DNA of 38,412 bases from Rickettsiaceae bacterium (lineage in GTDB: Bacteria; Pseudomonadota; Alphaproteobacteria; Rickettsiales; Rickettsiaceae). Location of the stretch: contig JAQSWU010000018.1 in assembly GCA_029266475.1 (NCBI GenBank), positions 1 to 38,412 on the forward strand, given 5' to 3'. Within the stretch, counting starts at the first letter, position 1, and each line of letters begins with the position of its first letter. Under the pieces are notes generated by a model. The model was not told the origin of the DNA, searched no databases, and saw nothing but the letters and a program-made list of their open reading frames with translations. Shown here one piece after another: positions 8,861 through 18,130 of the stretch. The position numbers were made by a program, and so were the translations under genes.

Positions 8861-8962
8861 AGAGTGTGGTACGTCGTCATTCCTCGCTTACGTATTACTC
8901 ATACGCTGCGCTCGTTATTTCTAGTACCACAACTCAACTATTCTAGTACCACAACTCAACTA
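8861..8962. repeat. Inverted-repeat element ending in a perfect 22-bp tandem duplication
   Basis: TGTGGTAC (8865-8872) is inverted as GTACCACA (8924-8931) around a GC-richer core that contains CCTCGCTTACGTATTACTC and ACGCTGCGCTCG. The right end, bases 8919-8940, is repeated exactly and head-to-tail at 8941-8962. The core composition differs from the flanking AT-rich DNA. The form (about 70 bp, terminal inverted repeats, noncoding, intergenic) suits a small dispersed repetitive palindrome of the REP/MITE type; only this copy can be seen here. Confidence 0.6.
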
Positions 8963-9100
8963 ATTTCACTATATTTGTCGGAAAGTTATAATAAAATCTG
9001 TATTTTATTGAAGATTTAGCATAGCTTATTTATATTTAGAAGGATGAATCTTATGACAAGAAAATAAGTTTTAAAGTCAGCAGGAATAGATGTGTTATAT

Positions 9101-9136
9101 AGGAAAAACCTATCCAATAATGCATAGGTTTTTCCT
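9101..9136. terminator. Hairpin downstream of serS
   Basis: Perfect 12-bp stem AGGAAAAACCTA (9101-9112) / TAGGTTTTTCCT (9125-9136) with a 12-base loop, beginning 16 bases past the serS stop (minus strand). The U-rich part lies inside the 3' arm rather than after it, so termination efficiency is uncertain. Confidence 0.6.
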
Positions 9137-9152
9137 AAGTAGGAAAGGGATT

Positions 9153-10442
9153 TTAACCAGCTACAAACTCGGATACGCGTTCGATTTTATCGATACCGCC
9201 CATATAACTAACCAAAGCTTTTGGTATAGTTATAGAGCCATCTTCATTTTGATAATTTTCCATGATAGCGATAATTGTTCTACCAACAGCCAGAGCTGAG
9301 CCATTTAATGTATGGACAAAGGTTGTCTCGCTTGCGCCTAGTTCTTTGTATCTTGCTTTCATGCGTCTTGCCTGGAAATCGCCGCAATTTGAACAGCTAG
9401 ATATTTCACGATATTTCTTTTGCCCTGGGAGCCAAACTTCAAGATCATAAGTTTTCCTTGCTGAAAAACCCATATCACCTGAACATAGTAGTGCTACACG
9501 ATATGGAAGCTCAAGTCTTTTTAAAATTTCTTCTGCAGCATTAGTTAGATATTCATGCTCATCTTTTGATTCATAAGGGGTTGTTATACTGACAAGCTCA
9601 ACTTTACCAAATTGGTGCACCCTAAACATTCCTCGTGTATCTCTGCCAGCGCTGCCAGCTTCAGACCTGAAGCAAGGTGTATAGGCTACAAATCTAAGTG
9701 GGAGCACTTCTCTTGCAATAATACTATCGGCGACTAAATTAGTAAGAGGTACTTCGCCAGTAGGGATTAGGCGATAATTATTTGTCGTTTCAAAAGATTC
9801 GTCGCTAAATTTTGGAAGCTGGCCAACACCATACATAGCTTGATTACGTACAAGGTATGGTGGTGATACTTCTACATACTGAAACTGCCTTGTATGTACA
9901 TCCATCATAAAGTTGATTAAAGCACGCTCTAATCTTGCCAAGTCCGATTTAAGAGTAACAAACCTACTTCCAGATATTTTTGCAGTTTGAACAAAATCCA
10001 TCATTTTAAGATCTTCGCCAAGCTCAAAATGTTCTTTTGCATGTGAAGTATCTTTAATTGTTCCCCAAGTCCTGATAATTTTATTCATACTCTCATCGGT
10101 GCCATAAGGTACGTCATCATCCGGTAGATTTGGTAGAGTTTCAAGTAATTTAGTTAATTGATCATCACTTGAAAGCTTAGCTTGGAGTTCTTCTAATTTA
10201 TCGTTGATATGTGCAGCATCTCTTTTGATATCCTCAAACTCTTTACTGTTCTTATCTTTAATAAAGCCAAGTAGCTTTGCTTTTTCTTTTCTAGCATGAC
10301 GTAGTTGCTGTACAAGAGTAGTTAACTGACGCCTTTTTTCGTCTAATTTCGCTAACTCTCCAGAAATTGGAGGTAGCCCACGCTTTGCACTAAGTTCTTC
10401 GAATTTTTCTTTGTTTTTAACAATCCAATCAAGGTCTAACAT
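9153..10442 (-). CDS. serS: Seryl-tRNA synthetase
   Basis: 429 residues, normal length. The N-terminal antiparallel coiled-coil arm that contacts the tRNA-Ser long variable arm spans about 30-105. The class II catalytic domain is complete: TGEVPLTN, motif 2 [25 protein letters not shown], and motif 3 [19 protein letters not shown] followed by ITIPKAL. It charges tRNA-Ser with serine (and tRNA-Sec where present) in the cytoplasm. Its ATG (10442) lies inside the 3' end of tatC, overlapping by 14 bases, so the two genes are cotranscribed and translation may be coupled. Confidence 0.97.
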   Translation of the reverse strand: MLDLDWIVKNKEKFEELSAKRGLPPISGELAKLDEKRRQLTTLVQQLRHARKEKAKLLGFIKDKNSKEFEDIKRDAAHINDKLEELQAKLSSDDQLTKLLETLPNLPDDDVPYGTDESMNKIIRTWGTIKDTSHAKEHFELGEDLKMMDFVQTAKISGSRFVTLKSDLARLERALINFMMDVHTRQFQYVEVSPPYLVRNQAMYGVGQLPKFSDESFETTNNYRLIPTGEVPLTNLVADSIIAREVLPLRFVAYTPCFRSEAGSAGRDTRGMFRVHQFGKVELVSITTPYESKDEHEYLTNAAEEILKRLELPYRVALLCSGDMGFSARKTYDLEVWLPGQKKYREISSCSNCGDFQARRMKARYKELGASETTFVHTLNGSALAVGRTIIAIMENYQNEDGSITIPKALVSYMGGIDKIERVSEFVAG

Positions 10443-11181
10443 TTAATTTTCTCTTATGTTCAACGATTTTACAAATCTTTATAGAAATTTCATATAATAA
10501 AAGCATAGGAATTGCAAGCGCAAATTGGCTAAAAATATCTGGAGGGGTAAGTATTCCTCCTAAAATAAATATAATTACTATAGCAAAACGCCTTTTATTC
10601 TCTAGGGTTCTAGGCGAAATTACCCCAATTAAAGTTAATATCAACAAAATAACCGGTAATTGAAAAGCAATGCCAAAAGCTACCGCTAAATCAACTACAA
10701 GTTGTAAATATTCGCTAACTTTTGCTTCTAAAACTATAGGGATTTTAGCACTATGGTTTTCAAAACTTAAGAAGAATTCCCATGCTTTTGGGATTACAAT
10801 ATAGTAGCAAAATAACACGCCAAACCAATATAACAAAGGGGAAGTAAGTGTAATCATTGCAAGCATTTTTCTCTCATCCGGATAAAGACCAGGTGCAAGA
10901 AACGTGTATATGTTATAAGCGATAATTGGTATTACCAACATGAACGCTGCGCTAGTTGATAACTTTAGGTAAGAAAAGAAAACTTCCACAAGATTAGTGA
11001 AAATCATACTTTTACCTTGCTTGTTAATAACAGACTCCAAAGGATTAAGCAGGAATTGATATAAATCATCGCTATAAATATATAATATTCCAACAGAAAC
11101 TACATAGAATACAAGAATATATATTAGGCGTAGTTTAAATTCTTTTAAGTGATAAGAAAGAGGGTATTTTTTTACATCCAT
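10429..11181 (-). CDS. tatC: Sec-independent protein translocase TatC
   Basis: 250 residues from ATG 11181; an in-frame TTG at 11196 would add five residues, but neither has a clear ribosome site. Six membrane helices are visible. The family signature [14 protein letters not shown] at the N-terminus (the usual HL.ELR region) and [12 protein letters not shown] in the first cytoplasmic loop are present, with later [21 protein letters not shown]. TatC recognises twin-arginine signal peptides and works with TatA/TatB, which are not in this window. The order tatC-serS is common in alphaproteobacteria. Confidence 0.95.
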   Translation of the reverse strand: MDVKKYPLSYHLKEFKLRLIYILVFYVVSVGILYIYSDDLYQFLLNPLESVINKQGKSMIFTNLVEVFFSYLKLSTSAAFMLVIPIIAYNIYTFLAPGLYPDERKMLAMITLTSPLLYWFGVLFCYYIVIPKAWEFFLSFENHSAKIPIVLEAKVSEYLQLVVDLAVAFGIAFQLPVILLILTLIGVISPRTLENKRRFAIVIIFILGGILTPPDIFSQFALAIPMLLLYEISIKICKIVEHKRKLNVRP

Positions 11182-11272
11182 AAAAGTATATTGCAAAATT
11201 ATACTTGAAAGTTAATTTTATCACTGATATAAAGCTTCAGTAACTACTTAATTGAAATTTATTCTCTCGTTA

Positions 11273-11349
11273 GGGCGGTTAGCTCAGCTGGTTAGAGCAC
11301 TACGTTGACATCGTAGAGGTCGGTGGTTCGAGTCCACTACCGCCCACCA
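11273..11349 (+). tRNA. tRNA-Val (GAC)
   Basis: 77 bases including an encoded CCA (11347-11349). The acceptor stem GGGCGGT (11273-11279) pairs with ACCGCCC (11339-11345). The anticodon stem CTACG/CGTAG (11300-11304, 11312-11316) closes loop TTGACAT with anticodon GAC (11307-11309), and the T arm GGTTCGAGTCC is canonical. Anticodon GAC reads GUC/GUU valine codons. It is a single tRNA, 92 bases from tatC on the opposite strand. Confidence 0.97.
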
Positions 11350-11363
11350 TAACTAAATTATTT

Positions 11364-11750
11364 TTATTCTTCCCATAAGCTTTGGTTCTTTCTCTCAAAG
11401 CTAGTTGCCTGCTTTTGACATCTCTCATAGAAGGTAAGCTCGGCATTATTGGAGTCTTTAGCATTAATTACTTCAACAAGGACGTAGCCTTGTCTTTCTA
11501 GGAATAAGCCATAGATAAAGTCGCTGAGTAACCCAAATAGCAAAAAGGTAAAAACTTTTAATCCAATTAAAATTTGGCTCGAAGATACCATAAATTGAAG
11601 CATATATAATAAGGTACCCAAAGCAAATAAAGGCCAGATTTTGTTGTATAAGGCCCAAAAGCTGCTAAATATTGCTGCAACTATGTTAAACCCTTCTTGG
11701 ACTAAAATTATATCATCCGTACCTTTCTGATATACTGCAAATGTTTTCAT
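11364..11750 (-). CDS. DUF2628-like small membrane protein
   Basis: 128 residues resembling the DUF2628 family: an N-terminal KTFAVYQ segment, then EGFNIVAAIFSSFWALYNKIWPLFALG, which matches the family pattern of an aromatic FxxxWxLYxKxW run leading into membrane helices. About two to three membrane segments are seen (residues 42-92), with a hydrophilic C-terminal tail. Function unknown in the family. It stands alone, convergent with tRNA-Val and divergent from hslV. Confidence 0.7.
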   Translation of the reverse strand: MKTFAVYQKGTDDIILVQEGFNIVAAIFSSFWALYNKIWPLFALGTLLYMLQFMVSSSQILIGLKVFTFLLFGLLSDFIYGLFLERQGYVLVEVINAKDSNNAELTFYERCQKQATSFERKNQSLWEE

Positions 11751-11872
11751 AAATCTAATTAAAAGTAAATAAATTTCGTAAATTCGGTTTAAGCTCTTGA
11801 AAAATGAACTTTAAAGGTTTATTTCATAATACATGTAATTGTTTTTTATTCAATATTTACCTTGATATTATT

Positions 11873-12430
11873 ATGTATAGCTCAAACGAAAAAGCATCTA
11901 CGATGCACGGTACTACAATTCTTTGTGTTAAAAAGGATAATGAAGTTTTAATTGCAGCGGATGGACAAGTCTCACTTGGTCCAACTATTATGAAGTCATC
12001 AGCCCGTAAGCTAAGAACCTTGGCTGACAATAGTATAGTAGCAGGATTCGCTGGTTCAACAGCAGATGCTTTTACACTCTTCGAACGTTTAGAAGCAAAG
12101 CTAGAAAAACATTCAAACCAATTGCTTCGAGCATGCGTTGAGCTTGCTAAAGACTGGCGCACCGATAAATATTTAAGGCGTCTTGAAGCAATGCTAATTG
12201 TTGCTGATCGCAAAAATATTTTAATCCTTACTGGTACAGGGGATGTGCTTGAACCAGAAGATAATATTGCAGCCATTGGCTCTGGGGGCAATTTTGCAAG
12301 GTCAGCAGCCGCTGCACTAATAGATATTGAAGGGATCTCTGCAGAAGAAATTGTTAAAAGATCTATGAAAATTGCGGCAGATATCTGCGTATACTCAAAC
12401 CATAATATCATAATTGAAAGAGTAAAATAG
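11873..12430 (+). CDS. hslV: ATP-dependent protease peptidase subunit HslV
   Basis: 185 residues from ATG 11873. The longer reading from 11804 adds a Cys/Phe-rich segment unlike the family, so it is not preferred. The protein starts [18 protein letters not shown]; by family knowledge the short propeptide is cleaved before the first T of GTTIL (T14), which becomes the N-terminal nucleophile. [51 protein letters not shown] and AIGSGG are conserved. HslV forms the two-ring proteolytic core of HslUV. hslU starts two bases after its stop. Confidence 0.96.
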   Translation: MYSSNEKASTMHGTTILCVKKDNEVLIAADGQVSLGPTIMKSSARKLRTLADNSIVAGFAGSTADAFTLFERLEAKLEKHSNQLLRACVELAKDWRTDKYLRRLEAMLIVADRKNILILTGTGDVLEPEDNIAAIGSGGNFARSAAAALIDIEGISAEEIVKRSMKIAADICVYSNHNIIIERVK

Positions 12431-12432
12431 TC

Positions 12433-13770
12433 ATGACAAGTAGTAAAGAAAATATGGGCCTGACCCCTAAGCAAATCGTACAAGAGTTAAATAGATATAT
12501 CGTTGGCCAAGATGAAGCAAAAAAGGCGGTAGCGCTTGCTCTTCGTAATAGATACCGAAGAAAACTTGTTGGTGAACCATTAAGAGAAGAAATAGTCCCA
12601 AAAAATATTTTAATGATCGGTCCAACTGGAGTTGGCAAAACCGAGATTGCTCGCCGCCTAGCAAAGTTAGCTGGTGCACCTTTTATCAAGGTTGAGGCGA
12701 CAAAATTTACAGAGGTAGGTTATGTTGGACGCGATGTCGAGTCGATTATTAGAGATCTTGCTGATACAGCAGTAAATATGCTTAAAATTAGCGCTAAGAA
12801 AGAAGTAAAGGATGGCGCAAGGCAGAAAGCATTGGACAGAATATTAGATGCTTTGGTAGGTAAAACAGCTAGCATAGAAACTAGAGAAAAATTTCGCTTT
12901 AAAGTTGAATCTGGTGAATATGATGATACTGAAATAGAGGTTCAAATATTAGATAATCCACCACAGTCTGGAGCCTCCTTTGATATTCCTGGAATGCCCG
13001 GAGCTTCAATGGGCGTACTTAACATCAGTGATATGATTGGTAAAGCACTAGGTGGCTCAGGACGGATGAAAAATAAAAAGCTTACCATAAAAGAAGCTAT
13101 GAAAATACTTATTAATGAAGAGTCTGATAAATTAATTGATGAAGAGCGGATTGTTTTTGAAGCATTATCCTTAGTAGAGAATGATGGTATTGTATTCCTA
13201 GATGAAGTAGATAAAATTGCCTCAAGAAGTGAAGGTAGCCGTGGAGGTGAGGTGAGTAGAGAAGGGGTTCAGCGTGACTTATTACCGCTAATTGAAGGCA
13301 CCACAGTTAACACTAAATATGGCACGATAAAAACTAATCATATTTTATTTATTGCATCAGGAGCATTCCATCTAGCAAAACCATCTGATTTATTACCTGA
13401 ACTTCAGGGGAGACTACCTATAAGAGTAGAGTTAAAGCCTCTCACAAGAGATGATATGATTCGTATTTTAAAAGAGCCTGAAACAAGCTTGCTTAAGCAA
13501 TATTCCGCATTAATAGGTACTGAAGGCATCAATATTGAGTTTACTGAAGAAGCAATAGAGGAAATTGCAAATATTGCCACAAATGTCAATAATGAAGTTG
13601 AAAATATTGGAGCAAGGCGTCTTCATACCATCATGGAAAAGTTGCTTGAAGAAATTAATTATGAAGCAAGCGAAATGCAACCACAGTCAATTAATATTGA
13701 TAAGGAATTTGTAAATAAACAACTTATTGCATTGACTAAAAACATTGATATATCTAAATTTATTTTATAA
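12433..13770 (+). CDS. hslU: ATP-dependent protease ATPase subunit HslU
   Basis: 445 residues, normal length. Walker A GPTGVGKT (63-70), the pore loop GYVG (96-99), an I domain (about 110-230), Walker B IVFLDE (253-258) and the sensor/arginine regions ([30 protein letters not shown]) are all present. The C-terminus DISKFIL matches the conserved tail that inserts into HslV to activate it. HslU unfolds substrates and feeds them into HslV. The ATG lies two bases after the hslV stop, so the pair is an operon. No SD is seen for hslU, which fits translational coupling. Confidence 0.97.
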   Translation: MTSSKENMGLTPKQIVQELNRYIVGQDEAKKAVALALRNRYRRKLVGEPLREEIVPKNILMIGPTGVGKTEIARRLAKLAGAPFIKVEATKFTEVGYVGRDVESIIRDLADTAVNMLKISAKKEVKDGARQKALDRILDALVGKTASIETREKFRFKVESGEYDDTEIEVQILDNPPQSGASFDIPGMPGASMGVLNISDMIGKALGGSGRMKNKKLTIKEAMKILINEESDKLIDEERIVFEALSLVENDGIVFLDEVDKIASRSEGSRGGEVSREGVQRDLLPLIEGTTVNTKYGTIKTNHILFIASGAFHLAKPSDLLPELQGRLPIRVELKPLTRDDMIRILKEPETSLLKQYSALIGTEGINIEFTEEAIEEIANIATNVNNEVENIGARRLHTIMEKLLEEINYEASEMQPQSINIDKEFVNKQLIALTKNIDISKFIL

Positions 13771-13956
13771 TTTCACGTTATAGCCTTCGTACTTAGAGAG
13801 TCCGCGGTGCCTGGTTGCAAAAGGCTGGGCTTTAAATTATTGTGATATAAAATTTAGGAGTTGGAAATTTTAAGGATTTAATTCATAGAAAAAACTTAAT
13901 TATGGTCAGTTGGTGTTTGAAAAAGACAAGCTTAATATAATCTGGAATATATTGTA

Positions 13957-14232
13957 ATGACAAAAGATCATAATATAATTTCATTAATAACAAAAGCAAT
14001 TGAGCAGGCAGATAAGTCTTACTTTTTTGAAGATTATACCTCTCAAGCGGTAGCTGTAATGGACGCCCTTAAGAAGGCGGGCTATAATATTGTACCAACC
14101 AAGCCTAATGATAAAATGATAAAATCTGGTGTTGCAGCAATAATATATGGTAGGAGTAAGCCGTCCGATATCGTCAGGGAAGTTTATAATGCTATGGTAG
14201 TTGTGGGCTCAGACCTTAAGGATACTGAATGA
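13957..14232 (+). CDS. Small conserved hypothetical protein, 91 residues
   Basis: No named family recognised with certainty. The protein has no membrane segment or signal peptide. Sequence blocks AIEQADKSYFFEDYTSQA, ALKKAGYNIVPTKPNDKM and AAIIYGRSKPSDIVREVYNAMV look constrained, and similar small proteins of unknown function occur in alphaproteobacteria (from memory, not checked). The first part resembles a substrate- or nucleotide-binding helix, but nothing catalytic is visible. It follows hslU by 186 bases and ends one base before the stop of the convergent motE-like gene. Interpretation as an FlhB-like cytoplasmic domain was considered and rejected, since the NPTH site is absent. Confidence 0.6.
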   Translation: MTKDHNIISLITKAIEQADKSYFFEDYTSQAVAVMDALKKAGYNIVPTKPNDKMIKSGVAAIIYGRSKPSDIVREVYNAMVVVGSDLKDTE

Positions 14233-14233
14233 A

Positions 14234-14977
14234 CTAACCTTGGTTTTTGTCGGTTAATCTTTTATTATTTGCAAACTCTATAGATACTTCCCGGGCTCTC
14301 ATCGGGTCCATTTTAGATAAAATGGGGGCAACTTTTGCCTCCTTCATATTACTTATTACTTGAAGCATAACATTCATATCTAGCGCATCAAAGATTTTTG
14401 CCGCGTCTTGGGGCTTCATACTTTCGTAAATTTTTACAAGGCTCATTAGTTTTTGATTTTCTTTCTCATTATACTGAGCAAGTAGTCCTTCGACTTCAAG
14501 CTTTAAAGATTTTAATTCATTTACTTTATCATTTAACTGAGCCTCAGTAGCCCTAAGTAGCTTCTCTTTTAAATTCAAGTCTTCAGCTTTTTGTTCGATT
14601 TCTTTCCTGCGTTGTGAAAGATTTTGTAGTAATTTAATCTCATCTGGTGAATATTTACTAAGCTCAGGGTTGCATTCTAGAGTGACAAACTCTTGCCCTT
14701 CAGCTGTGGGTTGAACCGTTTCTTCAGTAGTTTTATTATCCTTATCCTTCTTTTCGCTCTTATTTTTATCGCCAGGATCACTGCCCTGTTTATTTCCTTC
14801 CCTTTTATGATCATCACCTTTTGTGCTTGCTTCGGCCTCACTAATAAAGAAAGAGTTGACTTTGATTACCTGTTCAGCTTTACTTTGTAAGTATATTTGG
14901 TAGGAAAGGTTGAGGAGTTTCGCTAGGAACGAAACAGACAATAAAATTAGCAATACTGGAAGAGACCTAACCTTCAT
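14234..14977 (-). CDS. motE: MotE-like flagellar protein (MgtE_N-like domain)
   Basis: 247 residues: an N-terminal membrane segment (about 6-30), a charged Lys/Asp-rich linker (52-90), a long coiled coil (110-175), and a C-terminal MgtE_N-like domain (180-240) with YESMKPQDAAKIFDALDMNVMLQVISNMKEAKVAPILSKMDP. By family knowledge this is the form of MotE, the periplasmic chaperone of MotC in rhizobia, and of related flagellar proteins found beside fliL-fliM. Last gene of the fliL-fliM-DUF6468-motE operon; its start overlaps the upstream gene by four bases. The MotE name is an inference from domain and context. Confidence 0.8.
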   Translation of the reverse strand: MKVRSLPVLLILLSVSFLAKLLNLSYQIYLQSKAEQVIKVNSFFISEAEASTKGDDHKREGNKQGSDPGDKNKSEKKDKDNKTTEETVQPTAEGQEFVTLECNPELSKYSPDEIKLLQNLSQRRKEIEQKAEDLNLKEKLLRATEAQLNDKVNELKSLKLEVEGLLAQYNEKENQKLMSLVKIYESMKPQDAAKIFDALDMNVMLQVISNMKEAKVAPILSKMDPMRAREVSIEFANNKRLTDKNQG

Positions 14978-15474
14978 TTCACTTGCCTAATTAATTGCTG
15001 GTATGCTGTATTAGGTTCTTTATTCGCTACTTCGTTATTGTTCCTGCTAGAAGAGAACCTTGCCATGATAGTTTCTATTTCATGTCTTGGGTTTACAACT
15101 TCTTCGCTTTTAATAGGAGCATTTGTCGCATAGTTATGAAGATTTAATTTTTTTTCTAAATTTTTTGCGTTATCAATAGCCTTCTCTAGTCTACTTGCAA
15201 TATCTGAGCCCATATCATTCATAAATGTCATATCATTCATGAGAAACTGCGCTTTTTCAGTGGTTTTATGTATCTTTGCAGAAGTTTCTTTACTGAGTTT
15301 TGTTAAATCGTTTATGCTAGACTCAGCACGAACAATTGCAAGATCGAATTCTTTGATCATTCTATTAAATTCACTTCTACTATTTTGTAATTCATTTATT
15401 CGTTTATTTAAAACGTAACAATAAAAGATACAAATCCCTAGAAAAGTTATTAGTAATAAATCTATTAATATCAT
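14974..15474 (-). CDS. DUF6468-type membrane protein of the flagellar operon
   Basis: 166 residues with one N-terminal membrane helix (3-23), a coiled-coil region (about 24-75: LNKRINELQNSRSEFNRM then DLAIVRAESSINDLTKLS) and a polar C-terminus. The pattern of SEFNRMIKEFD..I.RAE.SI..L matches alphaproteobacterial proteins annotated DUF6468 and found between fliM and motE. Function not established; a structural or assembly role at the motor is inferred from position. It starts six bases after the fliM stop and overlaps motE. Confidence 0.75.
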   Translation of the reverse strand: MILIDLLLITFLGICIFYCYVLNKRINELQNSRSEFNRMIKEFDLAIVRAESSINDLTKLSKETSAKIHKTTEKAQFLMNDMTFMNDMGSDIASRLEKAIDNAKNLEKKLNLHNYATNAPIKSEEVVNPRHEIETIMARFSSSRNNNEVANKEPNTAYQQLIRQVK

Positions 15475-15480
15475 ATTATT

Positions 15481-16512
15481 TTATTCAATTTTGTCTATTA
15501 AAAGTCTTTCTAAACTTACTGCCAAATTATTCTCGATTTTTCCTAAACGTCCAGTGAATAAGTTTACATTTTCACTTCTAATAATTACTTCATCATCTTG
15601 TTTGTGATCCATCATAATAATATTACCAACTTTTAAATTAGCAATATTGAATATTTTAGTAGGTTTATTAGAAATTACAACTTCTAAAGGTACTTCAACA
15701 TTAATTACCTTATCATTAAGATTTTCTTCCCACTCTACGTCAACCCCAAATTTCTCCCCCATAAATACTTGAGTGAGTAAGTCTTTGATCGGCTCAAGGG
15801 TGGCGTAAGGGATAAGTAAATCTATTTTCCCGCCTCTATTTTCCATCTCTACTTTTAATTGCAGTAAAATGGCGGCGTCGCCGGGACGTGCAATAGTTGC
15901 AAAATTAGGATTGCTCTCCATTCGCTCATAGCTAAAAGTTGCAGGCGTAATTGGGTCAAAAGAAGTGCCTAACTCATTTAACACCACATCAGCTATTTGC
16001 CTTACCAAAGCTTGCTCTATTTCAGTATGAGCTCTACCATCATATTTAACCGGCAGAGTATTTTTTTTCCCCCCGAATAATGTATCTACCAGCGAAAATA
16101 CTAGAGAGCTATCGATTATTAATAAGCCAAAATTTTCCCACTCAACAGCTTTAAATACCGTTATTAGAGTAGGAACAGGAATAGTATTAATATAAGATCC
16201 AACGCGCAGAGAGTTAAAGGTAATTATATCAATATCCACTGTCTCCGAAGTTAAATTTCTAAGGGCTGTGGTTAGAAGCCTGACTAACTTATCGAAAACA
16301 ATCTCAAGCATCGGCAGCTTTTCATAGGAGCGTAATGCGCTGTCTAAAAGAGCTTTGATGCCACGGTTCTCTTCGGGCCCTTCTTGTTTGACGCCAAGTA
16401 AATTATCTATCTCCGATTGATCTAATGTCTTATCAGGAGTTTTGAGCATATTATCCCACTCACTCATGAGCTCCTGATCAGATTTTGGAGTATTTTCTTG
16501 GTTCTCTGCCAT
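15481..16512 (-). CDS. fliM: Flagellar motor switch protein FliM
   Basis: 343 residues. The CheY-binding peptide LDQSEIDNLLG lies at 30-40, preceded by an extra 29 residues with QELMSEWDNML, as in alphaproteobacterial FliM. The CheC-like middle domain (about 65-245) and the C-terminal SpoA/FliN-like domain (VEVPLEVVISNKPTKIFNIANLKVGNIIMMD) are complete. FliM links FliG to FliN in the C ring and takes the CheY-P signal. Retention of the peptide implies that switching, or at least CheY binding, is still possible. Second gene of the minus-strand operon, 21 bases after fliL. Confidence 0.95.
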   Translation of the reverse strand: MAENQENTPKSDQELMSEWDNMLKTPDKTLDQSEIDNLLGVKQEGPEENRGIKALLDSALRSYEKLPMLEIVFDKLVRLLTTALRNLTSETVDIDIITFNSLRVGSYINTIPVPTLITVFKAVEWENFGLLIIDSSLVFSLVDTLFGGKKNTLPVKYDGRAHTEIEQALVRQIADVVLNELGTSFDPITPATFSYERMESNPNFATIARPGDAAILLQLKVEMENRGGKIDLLIPYATLEPIKDLLTQVFMGEKFGVDVEWEENLNDKVINVEVPLEVVISNKPTKIFNIANLKVGNIIMMDHKQDDEVIIRSENVNLFTGRLGKIENNLAVSLERLLIDKIE

Positions 16513-16533
16513 ATTATTTAAATAATATTTTTA

Positions 16534-17109
16534 TTAGCGAATTAAGATTTCTCTAAATAATATATCTTTAACTTGTACTGGATATAATATTTTATTTAAC
16601 CTTATAAGTAATTCTTCTTTTAATTTATACATTCCACCGGAACCGTTTAAATCAGCTTCTCTAAGCTCTCGAAGGTATAGCTGGAAATTATCTCTAATGA
16701 TTGGCAGCTTGCTGTTTACTACCGCAGTATCAGTTTCCTTAAATAAGCTTAGAGTTATGGATAATTTTAAAAAACTAGGCCTATTGTTTTGTGAGCTAAG
16801 GTCAACTACAAAATCCTCAAGGTTTACAAAATAATTTTGACTTGGCGTTTCAGCTCCTTTAAATACATCAGTATTTTCAGATTTTTTGTGCTCATCCTCT
16901 GGAGGAGAATCTTTTTTCAATAAAAAGAAATAAACGAAGGCGCCAATTATCAACAATAAAATTGGAATTAAAAGTAAGATTATTTTTTTACCAACCTTTG
17001 GTTTTTCGGCGGTTTGAGCAGCTTCTCCTTGTGCAGCCCCTTCTCCTCCGGTTTCGGTAGATGGTTTTTGTGTCTCATCGGCTTTATTATCCTTTGCTTC
17101 CTCTGTCAT
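16534..17109 (-). CDS. fliL: Flagellar basal body-associated protein FliL
   Basis: 191 residues. An acidic Ala/Glu-rich cytoplasmic N-terminus (1-38), one membrane helix (about 43-66, IILLLIPILLLIIGAFVYFFLL), and a periplasmic FliL domain with NYFVNLEDFVVDLSS, FLKLSITLSL and the C-terminal VQDILF-type end (here VQVKDILFREILIR) are present. FliL surrounds the MotAB stator and tunes its output. First gene of the fliL-fliM-DUF6468-motE operon, divergent from flgF across a 232-base AT-rich promoter gap. Confidence 0.93.
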   Translation of the reverse strand: MTEEAKDNKADETQKPSTETGGEGAAQGEAAQTAEKPKVGKKIILLLIPILLLIIGAFVYFFLLKKDSPPEDEHKKSENTDVFKGAETPSQNYFVNLEDFVVDLSSQNNRPSFLKLSITLSLFKETDTAVVNSKLPIIRDNFQLYLRELREADLNGSGGMYKLKEELLIRLNKILYPVQVKDILFREILIR

Positions 17110-17341
17110 AGCTTACCTTATATTAATCTTAATTATTTTATCATTACGATATTATGATAATTGTAAAAAATAAATTAGAAACAAAAATACTGTTAAAGCT
17201 TTCATTGTTGCTTAATTAATTATAAAACAATTTTAAATATGCAACATATTAAGAAATAATTTACTACAAAGTATTTTTTTAATATATCGTTAATGCTAAA
17301 TATGATTATATATTTTTAAATGTTCAAGCATTTAGGGTTAT
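17110..17341. promoter_or_regulatory. Divergent promoter gap between fliL and flgF
   Basis: 232 bases, very AT-rich, between divergent flagellar operons. It must hold the promoters for both. No sigma-54 type GG-N10-GC element was found on either strand here, unlike upstream of flgG. AGGG lies 4 bases before the flgF ATG. Confidence 0.5.
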
Positions 17342-18118
17342 ATGTTTCGAAATTTAGCGATCTTTTTAATTTTGATTTTAGAGACATTAGATGTTTATGC
17401 ATCTAGTAATGCTTTCTACATTACCTTATCAAACCAAATAGCGCGCAGACGTCAGCTTGAAGTTGTAGCACATAATACAGCAAATACTAATACTATTGGG
17501 TTTGAAGCAGATTCGGTTTTATTCAAAAAATTTGATATTAAGGAATCTAGGAAAAAGAAAAATTCTTTTGTGCTTGATACTGCAACATATAGATCTGAGG
17601 ATCAAGGTGCATTACAAAGAACTAATAGGCCTCTTGATATTGCTATTGTGGGTGAGGATAGTTATTTCAAGGTACAGACTCCAAGAGGAGTAAGATATAC
17701 TTTAAATGGTAGTTTATATATTGATTCTATGGGGGTGGTGGTGAATGCACAAGGCTATCCATATTTAAGTATAGATAATCAGCAAATTGTCCTACCTGAT
17801 AATATAGTGCATTTCCAGATTTCAAAGGATGGAGCGTTTTTTGTGGATGATGAAGAAATAGGAAGAATAGGTGTGTTCCTTATTCCTGAAAAATACGCTT
17901 TAATTAAAGAGAGTGACGGGCTTGCTAGAAGTAAAATACCAGATGTGGTAGCTGAAGAATATACGATTATAGATAATACTCTCCGTATGTCTAATGTAAA
18001 TCCTACGAAATCAATGACTCAAATGGTAGAACTGCAAAGGTCGATTGGCATGACCACAGGTTTAATGAGTGATTTAAATGACTTACATAAAAGCACATTA
18101 CAGAAAGTAGCAAGATAA
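17342..18118 (+). CDS. flgF: Flagellar proximal rod protein FlgF
   Basis: 258 residues. N-terminal D0 helix region SNAFYITLSNQIARRRQLEVVAHNTANTNTIGFEAD, a central core (DIAIVGEDSYFKVQTPRGVRYTLNGSLYIDSMGVVVNAQGYP in order) and the C-terminal D0 helix NVNPTKSMTQMVELQRSIGM are present. FlgF polymerises in the proximal rod after export by the flagellar type III system. Odd point: about 20 extra hydrophobic residues (MFRNLAIFLILILETLDVYA) precede the usual SNAFY start, looking like a signal peptide. The ATG has AGGG 4 bases upstream and no other ATG lies near the conserved start. First gene of flgF-core-flgG-flgA-flgH. Confidence 0.92.
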   Translation: MFRNLAIFLILILETLDVYASSNAFYITLSNQIARRRQLEVVAHNTANTNTIGFEADSVLFKKFDIKESRKKKNSFVLDTATYRSEDQGALQRTNRPLDIAIVGEDSYFKVQTPRGVRYTLNGSLYIDSMGVVVNAQGYPYLSIDNQQIVLPDNIVHFQISKDGAFFVDDEEIGRIGVFLIPEKYALIKESDGLARSKIPDVVAEEYTIIDNTLRMSNVNPTKSMTQMVELQRSIGMTTGLMSDLNDLHKSTLQKVAR

Positions 18119-18130
18119 AAGGGGTAGGGG

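Larger units (their letters stand above)
8717..9152. other. 436-base AT-rich gap holding a repeat element and a hairpin
   Basis: No credible gene. It holds the promoter of the small secreted protein on the left, a GC-richer inverted/tandem repeat element at 8861-8962, and the serS terminator hairpin at 9101-9136 on the right. The only start codons with ribosome-like sites (for example near 9052) open frames of a few codons. Confidence 0.5.

Noticed and set aside
11804-11872. Longer N-terminus for HslV
   Set aside because: The added residues are Cys/Phe-rich and unlike the short propeptides of the family; the ATG at 11873 fits alphaproteobacterial HslV.
11857-12483. 208-residue open frame on the minus strand
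   Set aside because: Antisense shadow of hslV; no ribosome site or domain.
13781-13826. Hairpin AGCCTT...AAGGCT after hslU as terminator
   Set aside because: Only six pairs across a loop of over 30 bases and no U tract.
13957-14232. Possible FlhB cytoplasmic-domain (FhlB-like) protein, given nearby flagellar genes
   Set aside because: No NPTH autocleavage motif and no FlhB pattern such as HYAVALKY; kept as hypothetical.
17110-17341. Sigma-54 promoter for fliL or flgF
   Set aside because: No GG-N10-GC element on either strand in this gap.
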